A stretch of 64,000 nucleotides of DNA. Source: Fructobacillus sp. EFB-N1. GTDB lineage: Bacteria; Bacillota; Bacilli; Lactobacillales; Lactobacillaceae. Positions 37,708 through 45,801 of the stretch are shown here, piece after piece; position 1 is the first letter of the stretch; every line of letters begins with the position of its first letter. The notes beneath the pieces were generated by a model. The model made no database searches. It worked only from the letters and a program-made list of their open reading frames with translations, and was not told where the DNA came from. The translations under genes were made by a program, and so were the position numbers. The stretch lies in contig NZ_LDUY01000003.1 of assembly GCF_001038455.1 (NCBI RefSeq), forward strand, positions 1-64,000, read 5' to 3'.

Positions 37708-39180
37708 ATGCTAACAACACTAGTAGTACTTTTAATTATTAACACGACCGTGGCCGTTATCACGGTTTTTCGTGAGCCACGAGATATCGCCGCTACTTGG
37801 GCGTGGATCTTAGTGCTGATTTTAATTCCAGTCCTTGGTTTTATTATTTATTCTTTTGCGGGCCGGAAGCTGTCACAGCGCCGGCTTTTTGCCTATCAAG
37901 GGCAAGATACTTCAGCGATGAATGAAAAAATCGCCGATTTGATTCAAGATGCTGATGAACGCGGTAAAAGGGAAGGCCTTGTGACACATGTGAACGAAAC
38001 GCAAGCCTCCTTAGTTCAGGCTCGTTCTTTGGTCACGCTGTTTCAAAATATTAATCAGACGTCCTTGGCGACAAAAAATCAGGTTAAAGTCTTTACTTCG
38101 GGTTTGGATTTTTTTGGCCGCTTAAAAGAGGATCTGAAGCAAGCACAGGAAAGTATTAATCTTGAGTTTTATACTTTTTATAGTGATCAGTTAGGGCATG
38201 AAATCAGAGATATTTTAGTCGAGCGGGCTCAAGCTGGCGTTGAGGTGCACGTCATTTACGATGCCTTGGGTTCCTTTGGTACAACCAAGCGGTTCTTTGC
38301 ACCGTTACGAGATGCTGGCGGTCACGCTACGCCATTCTTGAAGCGTCGACTGACGCTGGTTGATTTTCAGTTAAACTTTCGTGATCACCGTAAAATCGTG
38401 GTGATTGATGGCCAAATTGGCTATGTTGGTGGTTTTAATATTGGTGACCAGTATCTTGGCCGTGATAAAAAATTTGGCCATTGGCGTGATACGCATTTAC
38501 GGATGACGGGTTCCGGAGTTTACTCACTCCAAGCTCATTTTCTGTTGGATTGGAACGCTTCTGAACCCAAGAGACCGATGGCGGTAACGTCAGACCGTTA
38601 CTTTCCACCATTGCAATTGGCTTTGCAGGGTAAATCGAATTTACAAATTGTTACTTCCGGTCCTGAAACGGATGACGAACAGATTAAGATGGGCTATATC
38701 CGCTTAATTCAATTGGCCAAAAAGCGCTGTTGGATTCAAACGCCCTATTTAATTCCGGATGATTCAACTTTTGATGCTTTGCGAATTGCCGCTAATTCGG
38801 GCGTTGATGTTCGGATTATGGTGCCTTGCATGCCTGACCATGCCTTTGTCTATCGAGCCACTCAGTATTACGCTGCGCAGTTAGCCAAGTATGGAATTAA
38901 GATTTATTATTATCAAAATGGTTTCTTGCACGCCAAGACGATGGTAGTCGATGATCATTTGGCTTCTGTTGGTTCGGCTAATTTGGATTTTCGCTCTTTT
39001 AAGCTAAATTTTGAAGTGAATGCCTTTCTATACGATTCTGACTTAGCTCATCATCTTGCCCATGTTTTTAAGCATGATTTAACTGTTTCCAGTGAGCAGA
39101 CGGTGACCAACTTTGCCCAACAGGGCCGTTGGCTGGTCTTTAAACAGTATGTCGCTAGGTTACTAGCACCAATTTTATAA
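37708..39180 (+). CDS. cls: Cardiolipin synthase
   Basis: Cls condenses two phosphatidylglycerol molecules into cardiolipin at the membrane. Seen: two N-terminal transmembrane helices (about 2-18 and 29-48), then a pair of phospholipase D HKD motifs: FRDHRKIVVIDGQIGYVGGFN and FLHAKTMVVDDHLASVGSANLD, as pieces of two repeat domains. 490 residues is normal. The ribosome binding site is AAAGGGAAG before ATG 37708. PgpA at 54.1 kb supplies the phosphatidylglycerol used here. Confidence 0.95.
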   Translation: MLTTLVVLLIINTTVAVITVFREPRDIAATWAWILVLILIPVLGFIIYSFAGRKLSQRRLFAYQGQDTSAMNEKIADLIQDADERGKREGLVTHVNETQASLVQARSLVTLFQNINQTSLATKNQVKVFTSGLDFFGRLKEDLKQAQESINLEFYTFYSDQLGHEIRDILVERAQAGVEVHVIYDALGSFGTTKRFFAPLRDAGGHATPFLKRRLTLVDFQLNFRDHRKIVVIDGQIGYVGGFNIGDQYLGRDKKFGHWRDTHLRMTGSGVYSLQAHFLLDWNASEPKRPMAVTSDRYFPPLQLALQGKSNLQIVTSGPETDDEQIKMGYIRLIQLAKKRCWIQTPYLIPDDSTFDALRIAANSGVDVRIMVPCMPDHAFVYRATQYYAAQLAKYGIKIYYYQNGFLHAKTMVVDDHLASVGSANLDFRSFKLNFEVNAFLYDSDLAHHLAHVFKHDLTVSSEQTVTNFAQQGRWLVFKQYVARLLAPIL

Positions 39181-39217
39181 AAATCAGATTGGCCGTCTCT
39201 AAAATTAGGTCGATAAA

Positions 39218-39246
39218 AAAAGAAGTCGAGAGCCTTCTTTTTTGTT
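39218..39246. terminator. Terminator between cls and the minus-strand methyltransferase
   Basis: AAAGAAG pairs with CTTCTTT across TCGAGAGC, with A and T runs on either side, so it can stop transcription from both directions. Confidence 0.7.
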
Positions 39247-39276
39247 AGAATCAATCAAATTGTATCTGCTTGACTA

Positions 39277-40005
39277 TCAATGCACCAGATAAACGGCATC
39301 TTGAATCATGTCAAAGGCCTGATAATGCTGATTTAAAACATCATTTAATTCCAAATCAGCCTCCTGCCAGAATTGCTTTGAATTGGTGGCACCATTTTTT
39401 TCACCAATGACAATTAAGTGAAAAGGTTGGGATTGGCTCCGAAGGTATTGTAAAATTTGCCAGTCATCGTCGTTAGTATCTGGTGCCCAAGCCATCACAA
39501 AAATTGGTTGAGAATTTGGATCATCGGCTTTACCTAAGCTCTCTTTTACAGCCGTTAGGGCAGCTTGTTTGCTGACGGTTGTCCAGGGGACAGGACGTTC
39601 ATTATCTTGTCCGCTCCAATCAAGGTTATCGACGGCTTTCACAACATGTCCTTGTGCTTCTAGTGCAGCGGATAGTGCGGCATTACCGGCCATTAGCTCA
39701 ACAATCGGTCTGGGGCCGGCGAAGCGGGCTAAATCCTTGACCCAATCTGTGTTTGGTAAAAACCAGAGCCCATAGTTGACAATCAGTGTTTCTCTTAGCT
39801 CTGATAATGCATCATCGAGAAGGAGTCGTTCTGGATGGCGACTTAAGGACTTGACATCTTCTAGTAGGTTGGGGAGACGGTGAAGTGGTAGCTGTTGGTG
39901 ATCGAGGGCAGCAAGATTTTGAATCACCACATCGATTTTGGCTAGTGACTGTGAATCGGTCATGTATTGTTTTTTTAAATTAAGTAGTTTTTCTCGACTG
40001 AGCAT
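39277..40005 (-). CDS. Predicted SAM-dependent methyltransferase, function unknown
   Basis: I do not recognise a specific family. Seen: 242 residues, N-terminal helical part (about 1-100), then a Rossmann-like start IVELMAGNAALSAAL (about 110-124), which resembles the SAM-binding motif I, followed by VKAVDNLDWSG (acidic residue at the end of strand 2) and FVMAWAPDTNDDDW in the place of motif IV. This suggests a class I methyltransferase, possibly degenerate because motif I is GNAAL rather than GxGxG. ATG 40005 follows AAGGAC on the minus strand. It stands alone between cls and ung. Confidence 0.6.
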   Translation of the reverse strand: MLSREKLLNLKKQYMTDSQSLAKIDVVIQNLAALDHQQLPLHRLPNLLEDVKSLSRHPERLLLDDALSELRETLIVNYGLWFLPNTDWVKDLARFAGPRPIVELMAGNAALSAALEAQGHVVKAVDNLDWSGQDNERPVPWTTVSKQAALTAVKESLGKADDPNSQPIFVMAWAPDTNDDDWQILQYLRSQSQPFHLIVIGEKNGATNSKQFWQEADLELNDVLNQHYQAFDMIQDAVYLVH

Positions 40006-40109
40006 AAAGAGTCCTTAAGATTGGGTAAAAACGTGTCTGGTAGCGTTTTCTCTTGTGTTTTTCTTTGGTACAGTGTTAGTGAAATGTCTTATTAGGAGTA
40101 GTATACACC

Positions 40110-40787
40110 ATGGTTGATTTTTCTTTGACCAAAACTGACTGGGATCAGGCTTTAGCACCTTTTTTGCCCGCGGGCTATCAACAGCAGGCCGAATCATTTT
40201 TAAATGAAGTTTATCAAGATCCCCAAAAACCAGTTTACCCCAAGCGCGAAAACGTTTTTCTGGCTTTTGAGAAAACTCCGTTAGCGCAAACGAAAGTAGT
40301 TATTCTAGGTCAAGATCCTTATCATGGCGAAAATCAGGCCCAAGGCCTGGCCTTTTCGGTGCCTGATTTTCTACCAGCTCCGCCATCACTGCGCAATATT
40401 TTAAAGGAGTTAGCCAGTGATATTGGCAGCGTGCGACCCAGTCATGATTTAACGACATGGGCAAGTCAGGGTGTTTTGTTGCTTAACACGGTGTTCACTG
40501 TGGCTGCTGGTCAAGCTAATAGCCACCAAAAACAAGGCTGGGAAGAACTCTCAGATGCAGCGATTAAGGCGGCTAGCGCTGATCAACGGCTAAAGGTTTT
40601 CATTTTGTGGGGGAAGCCGGCCCAGCAAAAGGCGCGGCTAATCGATACTGAAAGGCATCTGATTTTAATGGCGCCACACCCAAGCCCATTGGCCGTTTAT
40701 CGGGGCTTCTTTGGTTCTAAACCATTTTCCAAGGCCAATGCCTTTTTAGAAAGGCACCAAGAAGTCCCTGTTAACTGGTTGAAATAA
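40110..40787 (+). CDS. ung: Uracil-DNA glycosylase
   Basis: Ung removes uracil from DNA, starting base excision repair. Seen: the catalytic [17 protein letters not shown] with the water-activating Asp, [19 protein letters not shown] and the C-terminal [18 protein letters not shown]. 225 residues, family 1. The ribosome binding site TAGGAG is followed by ATG 40110. The upstream 100 bases are shared with the divergent methyltransferase gene. Confidence 0.97.
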   Translation: MVDFSLTKTDWDQALAPFLPAGYQQQAESFLNEVYQDPQKPVYPKRENVFLAFEKTPLAQTKVVILGQDPYHGENQAQGLAFSVPDFLPAPPSLRNILKELASDIGSVRPSHDLTTWASQGVLLLNTVFTVAAGQANSHQKQGWEELSDAAIKAASADQRLKVFILWGKPAQQKARLIDTERHLILMAPHPSPLAVYRGFFGSKPFSKANAFLERHQEVPVNWLK

Positions 40788-40875
40788 GTTTGAAATTTGA
40801 CCGTAAAGGGCTAATAAAAGAAAGAAACTTTGGTATACTTTAGAAAAGACTAACGAGTAAAAAGGGAGCGCAAAT

Positions 40876-41877
40876 ATGTCACTTTTCGATCAGTTTAAAA
40901 CAGAAATTAAGGGTCAAAAAATCCGCCTTGTCTTTCCCGAAGGAACGGATGAACGGGTTTTGACAGCCGCTGTTGAGTTGGCCCAAGAGGACTTGGTCAG
41001 CCCAATTGTTTTGGGCGAAAAAGAGGCGATCGTTGCCCTTTCAAAAAAGCTTCAATTGAGTTTAAATCAGGTTGAAATTGTTGATATCAAAACCGTTCCA
41101 ACAGATCAACGCGTTAAGATGATTCAGGCCCTAGTCGAGCGCCGTAAGGGTAAAACAGACGAAAAAACAGCTGAAAAGTGGCTTCAAGATGACAACTACT
41201 TCGGCACGATGCTTGTCCAAATGGGTGCCGCTGAGGGGATGGTTTCTGGGGCAGTGCATCCAACTGGTGATACGGTTCGTCCTGCTCTCCAATTAATTAA
41301 GACAGCGCCTGGTTCTCGACGAATTTCTGGTGCCTTTATTATGCAGAAGGGCGACCAGCGTTTTGTCTTTGCTGACTGCGCGATTAACATCGAGATTGAT
41401 GCCGAAACGATGGCTCAAATCGCTGTTCAATCAGCTCGTACTGCTAAAATTTTTGGTATCAATCCAAAGGTGGCGATGCTTTCGTTTTCAACGAAGGGTT
41501 CTGCTAGGGGTGACCAAGTTGAAAAGGTTCAGGAAGCTACAAAATTAGCCAAGGAATTGGCACCGGAATTAGCTGACCAAATTGATGGCGATTTGCAATT
41601 TGACGCAGCCGTTGTTGAAAAGGTGGCCAATGCCAAGGCACCCGGTTCGACGGTGGCTGGTCAGGCGAACGTCTTTGTCTTTCCAAGCTTGGAGGCGGGC
41701 AATATCGGCTATAAAATTGCCCAACGTTTGGGCGGATTTGAGGCGATTGGCCCAATTTTGCAAGGACTGGCCAAGCCAGTTTCAGATCTTTCCAGAGGTG
41801 CTTCTAAGGATGACGTGGTCAAGGTAGCCATCATCACAGCAGCTCAAGCTTTGGCACAGCGTCAATCATCGTTTTAA
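40876..41877 (+). CDS. pta: Phosphate acetyltransferase
   Basis: Pta interconverts acetyl-CoA and acetyl phosphate, linking phosphoketolase products to CoA metabolism. Seen: RLVFPEGTDERVL, GMVSGAVHPTGDTVRPALQ, KVAMLSFSTKGSA and the late APGSTVAGQANVFVFPSLEAGNIGYK region in pieces. 333 residues, the short single-domain type. An extended -10 TGG-TATACT lies about 40 bases upstream. The ribosome binding site is GGGAGCG. A terminator ends the gene. Confidence 0.97.
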   Translation: MSLFDQFKTEIKGQKIRLVFPEGTDERVLTAAVELAQEDLVSPIVLGEKEAIVALSKKLQLSLNQVEIVDIKTVPTDQRVKMIQALVERRKGKTDEKTAEKWLQDDNYFGTMLVQMGAAEGMVSGAVHPTGDTVRPALQLIKTAPGSRRISGAFIMQKGDQRFVFADCAINIEIDAETMAQIAVQSARTAKIFGINPKVAMLSFSTKGSARGDQVEKVQEATKLAKELAPELADQIDGDLQFDAAVVEKVANAKAPGSTVAGQANVFVFPSLEAGNIGYKIAQRLGGFEAIGPILQGLAKPVSDLSRGASKDDVVKVAIITAAQALAQRQSSF

Positions 41878-41910
41878 AGGGGTAACCGAGTCCTTGGTTA
41901 GCCCTTTCTT
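41876..41910 (+). terminator. Intrinsic terminator after pta
   Basis: AAAGGGGTAACC pairs with GGTTAGCCCTTT (one mismatch), followed by a short T-rich tract. It separates pta from the accessory Sec-type operon. Confidence 0.75.
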
Positions 41911-41955
41911 GCCATTATTTCAACAAAAATCTGAATGAAAGCGGTATAAGTGTTT

Positions 41956-43407
41956 ATGAATTTTTTTCTTAACCAAGGTATGGGTCACGGAAATTCGGGC
42001 GTCGAACATGCTCAGTTTTATCGATCTCAATGCTTCTTAGATCGACAATTACCATTCAAAATTGTCTTTACTGATTTACTCCAGGATTTGCATATTCATA
42101 TGCGTGAATGGCATTTGCCGGAAAATCAGGTTATTGGCCTTTATGATTTTTTGTTAGCCGCTGACCCTTTGGATTACTTGGATAATGGCTTGCCTGCAGA
42201 CGAAGTGCAAAACAGTCATGAAAAGATTCTAATTGATCAAACCGATACGCAACGGATTATCACGGCTCAAAGCTCTGGTAATTACCAAATTCGCCGTTTA
42301 CGCGATAAGATTTTTAGTACAGAAAAAAATATTTATATCGTTGATGATGCCCATGTTTCTTTGACGAAGGGCACACATCAGATTGAGTGGTCATATCGAC
42401 AGGGTCCAGGTGAAAAAATCATGCAGGACATTCATCTGACTAATTTCTTGGGGGAAAATTACTATTTCTTGACCTTTGATGAATTAGTGACCTTTTTCTT
42501 AGATCAATTGGCAGCACATTTCGGACAAAATACGTACTTTGTTGACCGGGGCACGTTCTACGATGAAACTTTGGTTCGACAAAAGGCAGCTGGTTCTACG
42601 CAGAAAATTGTTGGCATGGTCCATGCGAACCATAAGGTGAGCGAAGAGAACGGGCACATTCTTTTTAATAATTTTTATCAGTACACACTGGATCATTTAG
42701 ACCAGTATGATGCGGTTGTTGTGGCAACCAAGGCACAAAAAGCTGGTCTAAAGACTGATTTGCAAGGTTATACGGCAGAGAAAAACCTTGATAAGATCTA
42801 TGCCATTCCTGTTGGTGGGGTCACAAAACTTGGCCAAGCAAAGACCAGAAAAAATCAAAAATTAAATTTGGTAACAGCCTCTCGTTTGCACGAAGAAAAG
42901 CACATTGATCAAATTATTGACGCTGTTCAAGTTCTTGTGGGGCGTGGTCATGACGTCAATTTGACCATCTATGGCGCCGGAGCAGAGGATCAAAAATTAG
43001 CCAAGCAAATTAAGGAACTTGGTTTGACCAATCGAGTTGTCTTAGCTGGTTTGTCTCAGCATGTGACCAAGGATTTGCAACGTCATGATGTTTTTGTTTC
43101 CGCATCATACTCGGAAGGATTTGGCCTGACTTATCTGGAAGCCTTGAGCCAGGGGCTGCCAGTCGCTAGTTATGCGAATAACTTTGGCGCCAAGGAATTG
43201 ATTCATCCTGGGGAAAATGGTTATTTGGCTGATTTTTTGACAACCGATGCTGACCGGAAAAACAATGTGGCCCAGCTTGCGGATGCCATTTTGTCTTGTT
43301 TCCAGGACTATGATTGGCTTTCGGCTGGTGCAATCGCTTCTTGTCGGCCATTTTTGACAGAAAATGTTGCTGAAAAATGGGCACAACTGGAGGATGAACT
43401 ATCATGA
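41956..43407 (+). CDS. gtfA: Accessory Sec-type glycosyltransferase GtfA
   Basis: GtfA starts O-glycosylation of serine-rich adhesins by adding GlcNAc, in complex with GtfB. Seen: GT-B fold opening FFLNQGMGHGNSGVEHAQFYR, a beta-meander insert (about 60-180) as in GtfA and TarM proteins, then the GT4 donor site ASRLHEEKHIDQI and the EX7E segment YSEGFGLTYLE. 483 residues. The start is uncertain: ATG 41956 has no good ribosome binding site and a TATAAG box is only five bases away; GTG 41950 is the alternative. It overlaps the next gene by 4 bases (ATGA). A teichoic acid glycosyltransferase of TarM type is the alternative, but the asp genes argue for GtfA. Confidence 0.85.
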   Translation: MNFFLNQGMGHGNSGVEHAQFYRSQCFLDRQLPFKIVFTDLLQDLHIHMREWHLPENQVIGLYDFLLAADPLDYLDNGLPADEVQNSHEKILIDQTDTQRIITAQSSGNYQIRRLRDKIFSTEKNIYIVDDAHVSLTKGTHQIEWSYRQGPGEKIMQDIHLTNFLGENYYFLTFDELVTFFLDQLAAHFGQNTYFVDRGTFYDETLVRQKAAGSTQKIVGMVHANHKVSEENGHILFNNFYQYTLDHLDQYDAVVVATKAQKAGLKTDLQGYTAEKNLDKIYAIPVGGVTKLGQAKTRKNQKLNLVTASRLHEEKHIDQIIDAVQVLVGRGHDVNLTIYGAGAEDQKLAKQIKELGLTNRVVLAGLSQHVTKDLQRHDVFVSASYSEGFGLTYLEALSQGLPVASYANNFGAKELIHPGENGYLADFLTTDADRKNNVAQLADAILSCFQDYDWLSAGAIASCRPFLTENVAEKWAQLEDELS

Positions 43408-44237
43408 AAGTTGCATTAATTAATAGTTTTGATGAACGAAACCAGCAGGCGGTTGCTTGGCAAATTAATCAGGTGCTAGCTGGTGAATTGGATGAACTTT
43501 GGCTAGCAACCCCTCATGAAGATGCTGTTCAAATTGCCCGTGATCTTGGCTTGGAGTTACACCAAGTTTTTGATCTTTGTAGCCAAAGCTATCTAGCCGA
43601 TCAAGCAGATGGTGAGGGCGTCTGGTTTTATGATTTAAAAGTTCCTAACCAGGGTCAATTGGTCGTCAATAAGGACTGGACGAAGAGTATTTCCGTAGCG
43701 GGTCACTTGGTGGCTGACGTACGCTGGTTTGCTAATTCCAACCGCCTCGTGCAAGCAGTGACTTGGCAAAATGAAGGCGGTCAAGCGGACCGCAAAGATA
43801 TTTACCAACGCAATGGCCGGTTGTTTGCCAAACAATATTTCAGTAACGGTCAACTGCTCCAATCTGATTTTTACGTTGGCTTTGATCAGATGGTTTGCCA
43901 AGACTTTTATTTTCAAGGGATGCGTAACTTTGTCCTCGATAAAAATCAGCGTCATTATGACTCTGCAGAGAATTACTTAAAACATGTGATGGAAAAGCAG
44001 GGACGCTGCGATGTCCACATTAGTACAGTCGACCGTTGTTTGGTTTTGGCACCTACTGGGACCACTTTGGCCCTCCCACAGGGTGTTTTGGATGACCAGG
44101 GGAATGTCTGGCCTGATTTAGTCATGGTCCTAACGAATCAAAATCATGCTGTTAGCCGTGTATTGGTGGCGGAAATTGACCGAGAAAAACTAAAGAAGGC
44201 AGGGCTACCCTTAGATAAGGTTGAACTGTTAGCTTAA
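43404..44237 (+). CDS. gtfB: GtfB-like glycosylation partner, C-terminally truncated
   Basis: GtfB normally binds GtfA and the acceptor protein; it is a GT-B fold without its own transfer activity. Seen: 277 residues, with the N-terminal region, a beta-meander (about 90-190, e.g. DIYQRNGRLFAKQYFSNGQ) and VDRCLVLAPTGTTLALPQGV. The frame then stops at LPLDKVELLA, where family members of roughly 440 residues continue with a second Rossmann half. No continuation is seen in the next gene, which begins with a good ribosome binding site. The family call is by pattern and moderate. Confidence 0.7.
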   Translation: MKVALINSFDERNQQAVAWQINQVLAGELDELWLATPHEDAVQIARDLGLELHQVFDLCSQSYLADQADGEGVWFYDLKVPNQGQLVVNKDWTKSISVAGHLVADVRWFANSNRLVQAVTWQNEGGQADRKDIYQRNGRLFAKQYFSNGQLLQSDFYVGFDQMVCQDFYFQGMRNFVLDKNQRHYDSAENYLKHVMEKQGRCDVHISTVDRCLVLAPTGTTLALPQGVLDDQGNVWPDLVMVLTNQNHAVSRVLVAEIDREKLKKAGLPLDKVELLA

Positions 44238-44258
44238 GGTTGATAAAGGAGAGAAGCC

Positions 44259-45692
44259 TTGAACATATCCTTATTGCCAACCTGGCAAGAAAATTCGAAC
44301 TCAAAAAACGAGGTTGATAGTAGTCTGGCTTTGACCAAGCTCTTTTTGCGTGCCGAAGACCAGGTGACGGTTATTTTTGCCAATTACTTGCCACGATTGA
44401 GGACCTGGCTTGGTCAGGCTCAGATTGAAGCCATTCAGTATTGGTCTGCCTATGACGAGTTGCAGCAAGTGACACAAAAGGATCGTCAGCCACTTGATTT
44501 AACTGATTTTACTTGGCCAAAGAATGCTGAATTTGTTCGTATGTACGATCGAATTGTGGTCTTGGTTGATTTAGCCCACTACGCGACAATTTATTTTACT
44601 TATCCCAAAGCAGATTTGATTGATCGAATTGATTTGCTTCAAAACGGTCAAGTGGCGCAACAACTCACGATTGATGATCGGGGTTTTGTTTCGCGAGTAT
44701 TGACTTACCAAGAGGAATCATTGAAGACGATTGACTATCTTAGTCAAAGCGGCGCGGTGGTTGCAACTGAAAACTGTCAGACTGGTCAGGTCCAGGCGCT
44801 GTTACCGGATGGTTCTGAGCAAACTTTTGCTGAGATGGGCGCCCTGATTGAACACCTGGTGGTTTTACATATTCAATTGCTTTCAGATCAAACACTTTTG
44901 GTAGAACCTTCGGTAGAAAACCTGGCAATTGCCCAGCAAATTCAAGAAGATAAGCGAGTCCTAGTCTTGGACTATCCCTTTTATGGGGCTGAAATTAGTC
45001 AGGAATTACGTCCAAATGATCTTTTATCTTTCCAGACTATAACGGGGCAAGTGCCACTTTCATCAGCTTTCAACCTAGCCCACCAACCAATTGTACTAGG
45101 TCCTTTTGCGGTTGATTTGGCGACTAAGAATGCTGTACCGAAAAAGCACTTTGTTTGCTACTGGCGCTTGGGTTCGCTTTCAGTTGATTATGCCAACCAT
45201 ATCTTTACCACACTTTTCGACTTAGCAATTGAGCATGAAGATTTAGTAATTATTGTTGAAAATGACATGTGGCAAGTTGGCTTTCAGCAATTGTTAACCG
45301 AAAAATTAGGTCAATTGGCGCAGAGCCAAACGTTGCCTTTCGAACGATTAGAGACATTACCTGCCCAGTTTGTTCTACTTGATTGGCAGGCGCCTAAAAA
45401 GCGGCAGGAGTATCTGCAAACCGCATCGGCGGTTATTGATTTGGCCGATGAGGTCGATTTGTCACTTCAGGCGCAAGCTTTGGCGCACGGCCTGCCTTCT
45501 CTGACTAAAACCCAAACGGCTTACCAGGCATCAGAGACGAAGCATATTCAAAGTGTAAGCGATATTGTTACTAGTTTGAATTGGCTCTTTGATCAGCAAA
45601 ATTGGCAGGGAGTTCAGGATTCCTTGATAAAGGTTCAATCGGACTATGCTAGTGACGCTTTGGCTGCTAAGTGGCGGCTTGAGTTACGCTGA
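44259..45692 (+). CDS. asp1: Accessory Sec system protein Asp1
   Basis: Asp1 is a cytosolic GT-B-like protein that, with Asp2 and Asp3, binds SecA2 and delivers the glycosylated adhesin to the accessory translocon. Seen: 477 residues opening MNISLLPTWQEN like Asp1 proteins, a central beta region, and a C-terminal Rossmann-like half ending with IDLADEVDLSLQAQALAHGLPSL, in the position of a glycosyltransferase donor site but without EX7E. The start is TTG 44259 with AAAGGAGAG upstream. A 109-base structured gap separates it from asp2. Confidence 0.8.
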   Translation: MNISLLPTWQENSNSKNEVDSSLALTKLFLRAEDQVTVIFANYLPRLRTWLGQAQIEAIQYWSAYDELQQVTQKDRQPLDLTDFTWPKNAEFVRMYDRIVVLVDLAHYATIYFTYPKADLIDRIDLLQNGQVAQQLTIDDRGFVSRVLTYQEESLKTIDYLSQSGAVVATENCQTGQVQALLPDGSEQTFAEMGALIEHLVVLHIQLLSDQTLLVEPSVENLAIAQQIQEDKRVLVLDYPFYGAEISQELRPNDLLSFQTITGQVPLSSAFNLAHQPIVLGPFAVDLATKNAVPKKHFVCYWRLGSLSVDYANHIFTTLFDLAIEHEDLVIIVENDMWQVGFQQLLTEKLGQLAQSQTLPFERLETLPAQFVLLDWQAPKKRQEYLQTASAVIDLADEVDLSLQAQALAHGLPSLTKTQTAYQASETKHIQSVSDIVTSLNWLFDQQNWQGVQDSLIKVQSDYASDALAAKWRLELR

Positions 45693-45701
45693 TTTTAAAT
45701 A

Positions 45702-45795
45702 AAAAGTTATCTGTCAGAAGGTAATTGAGTTGAACGGGACTAGCTTGGTTGAATCGATGAAGGTCAACTAAGTATTGAATAACTTTTGAAGGAGG
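45702..45795 (+). promoter_or_regulatory. Structured asp1-asp2 intergenic RNA element
   Basis: A 9-bp outer stem (AAAAGTTAT 45702-45710 with ATAACTTTT 45779-45787) encloses a 9-bp hairpin (CTTGGTTGA 45744-45752 with TCAACTAAG 45764-45772, one G-U). The outer 3' arm ends one base before the asp2 Shine-Dalgarno AAGGAGG (45789-45795). No T tract follows, so it is not an ordinary terminator. Confidence 0.5.
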
Positions 45796-45801
45796 ATCGC
45801 G

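Noticed and set aside
41956-43407. gtfA as a wall teichoic acid glycosyltransferase (TarM-like)
   Set aside because: The fold signatures are shared, but the downstream gtfB-asp1-asp2-asp3 genes fit the accessory Sec system much better and no teichoic acid genes are nearby.
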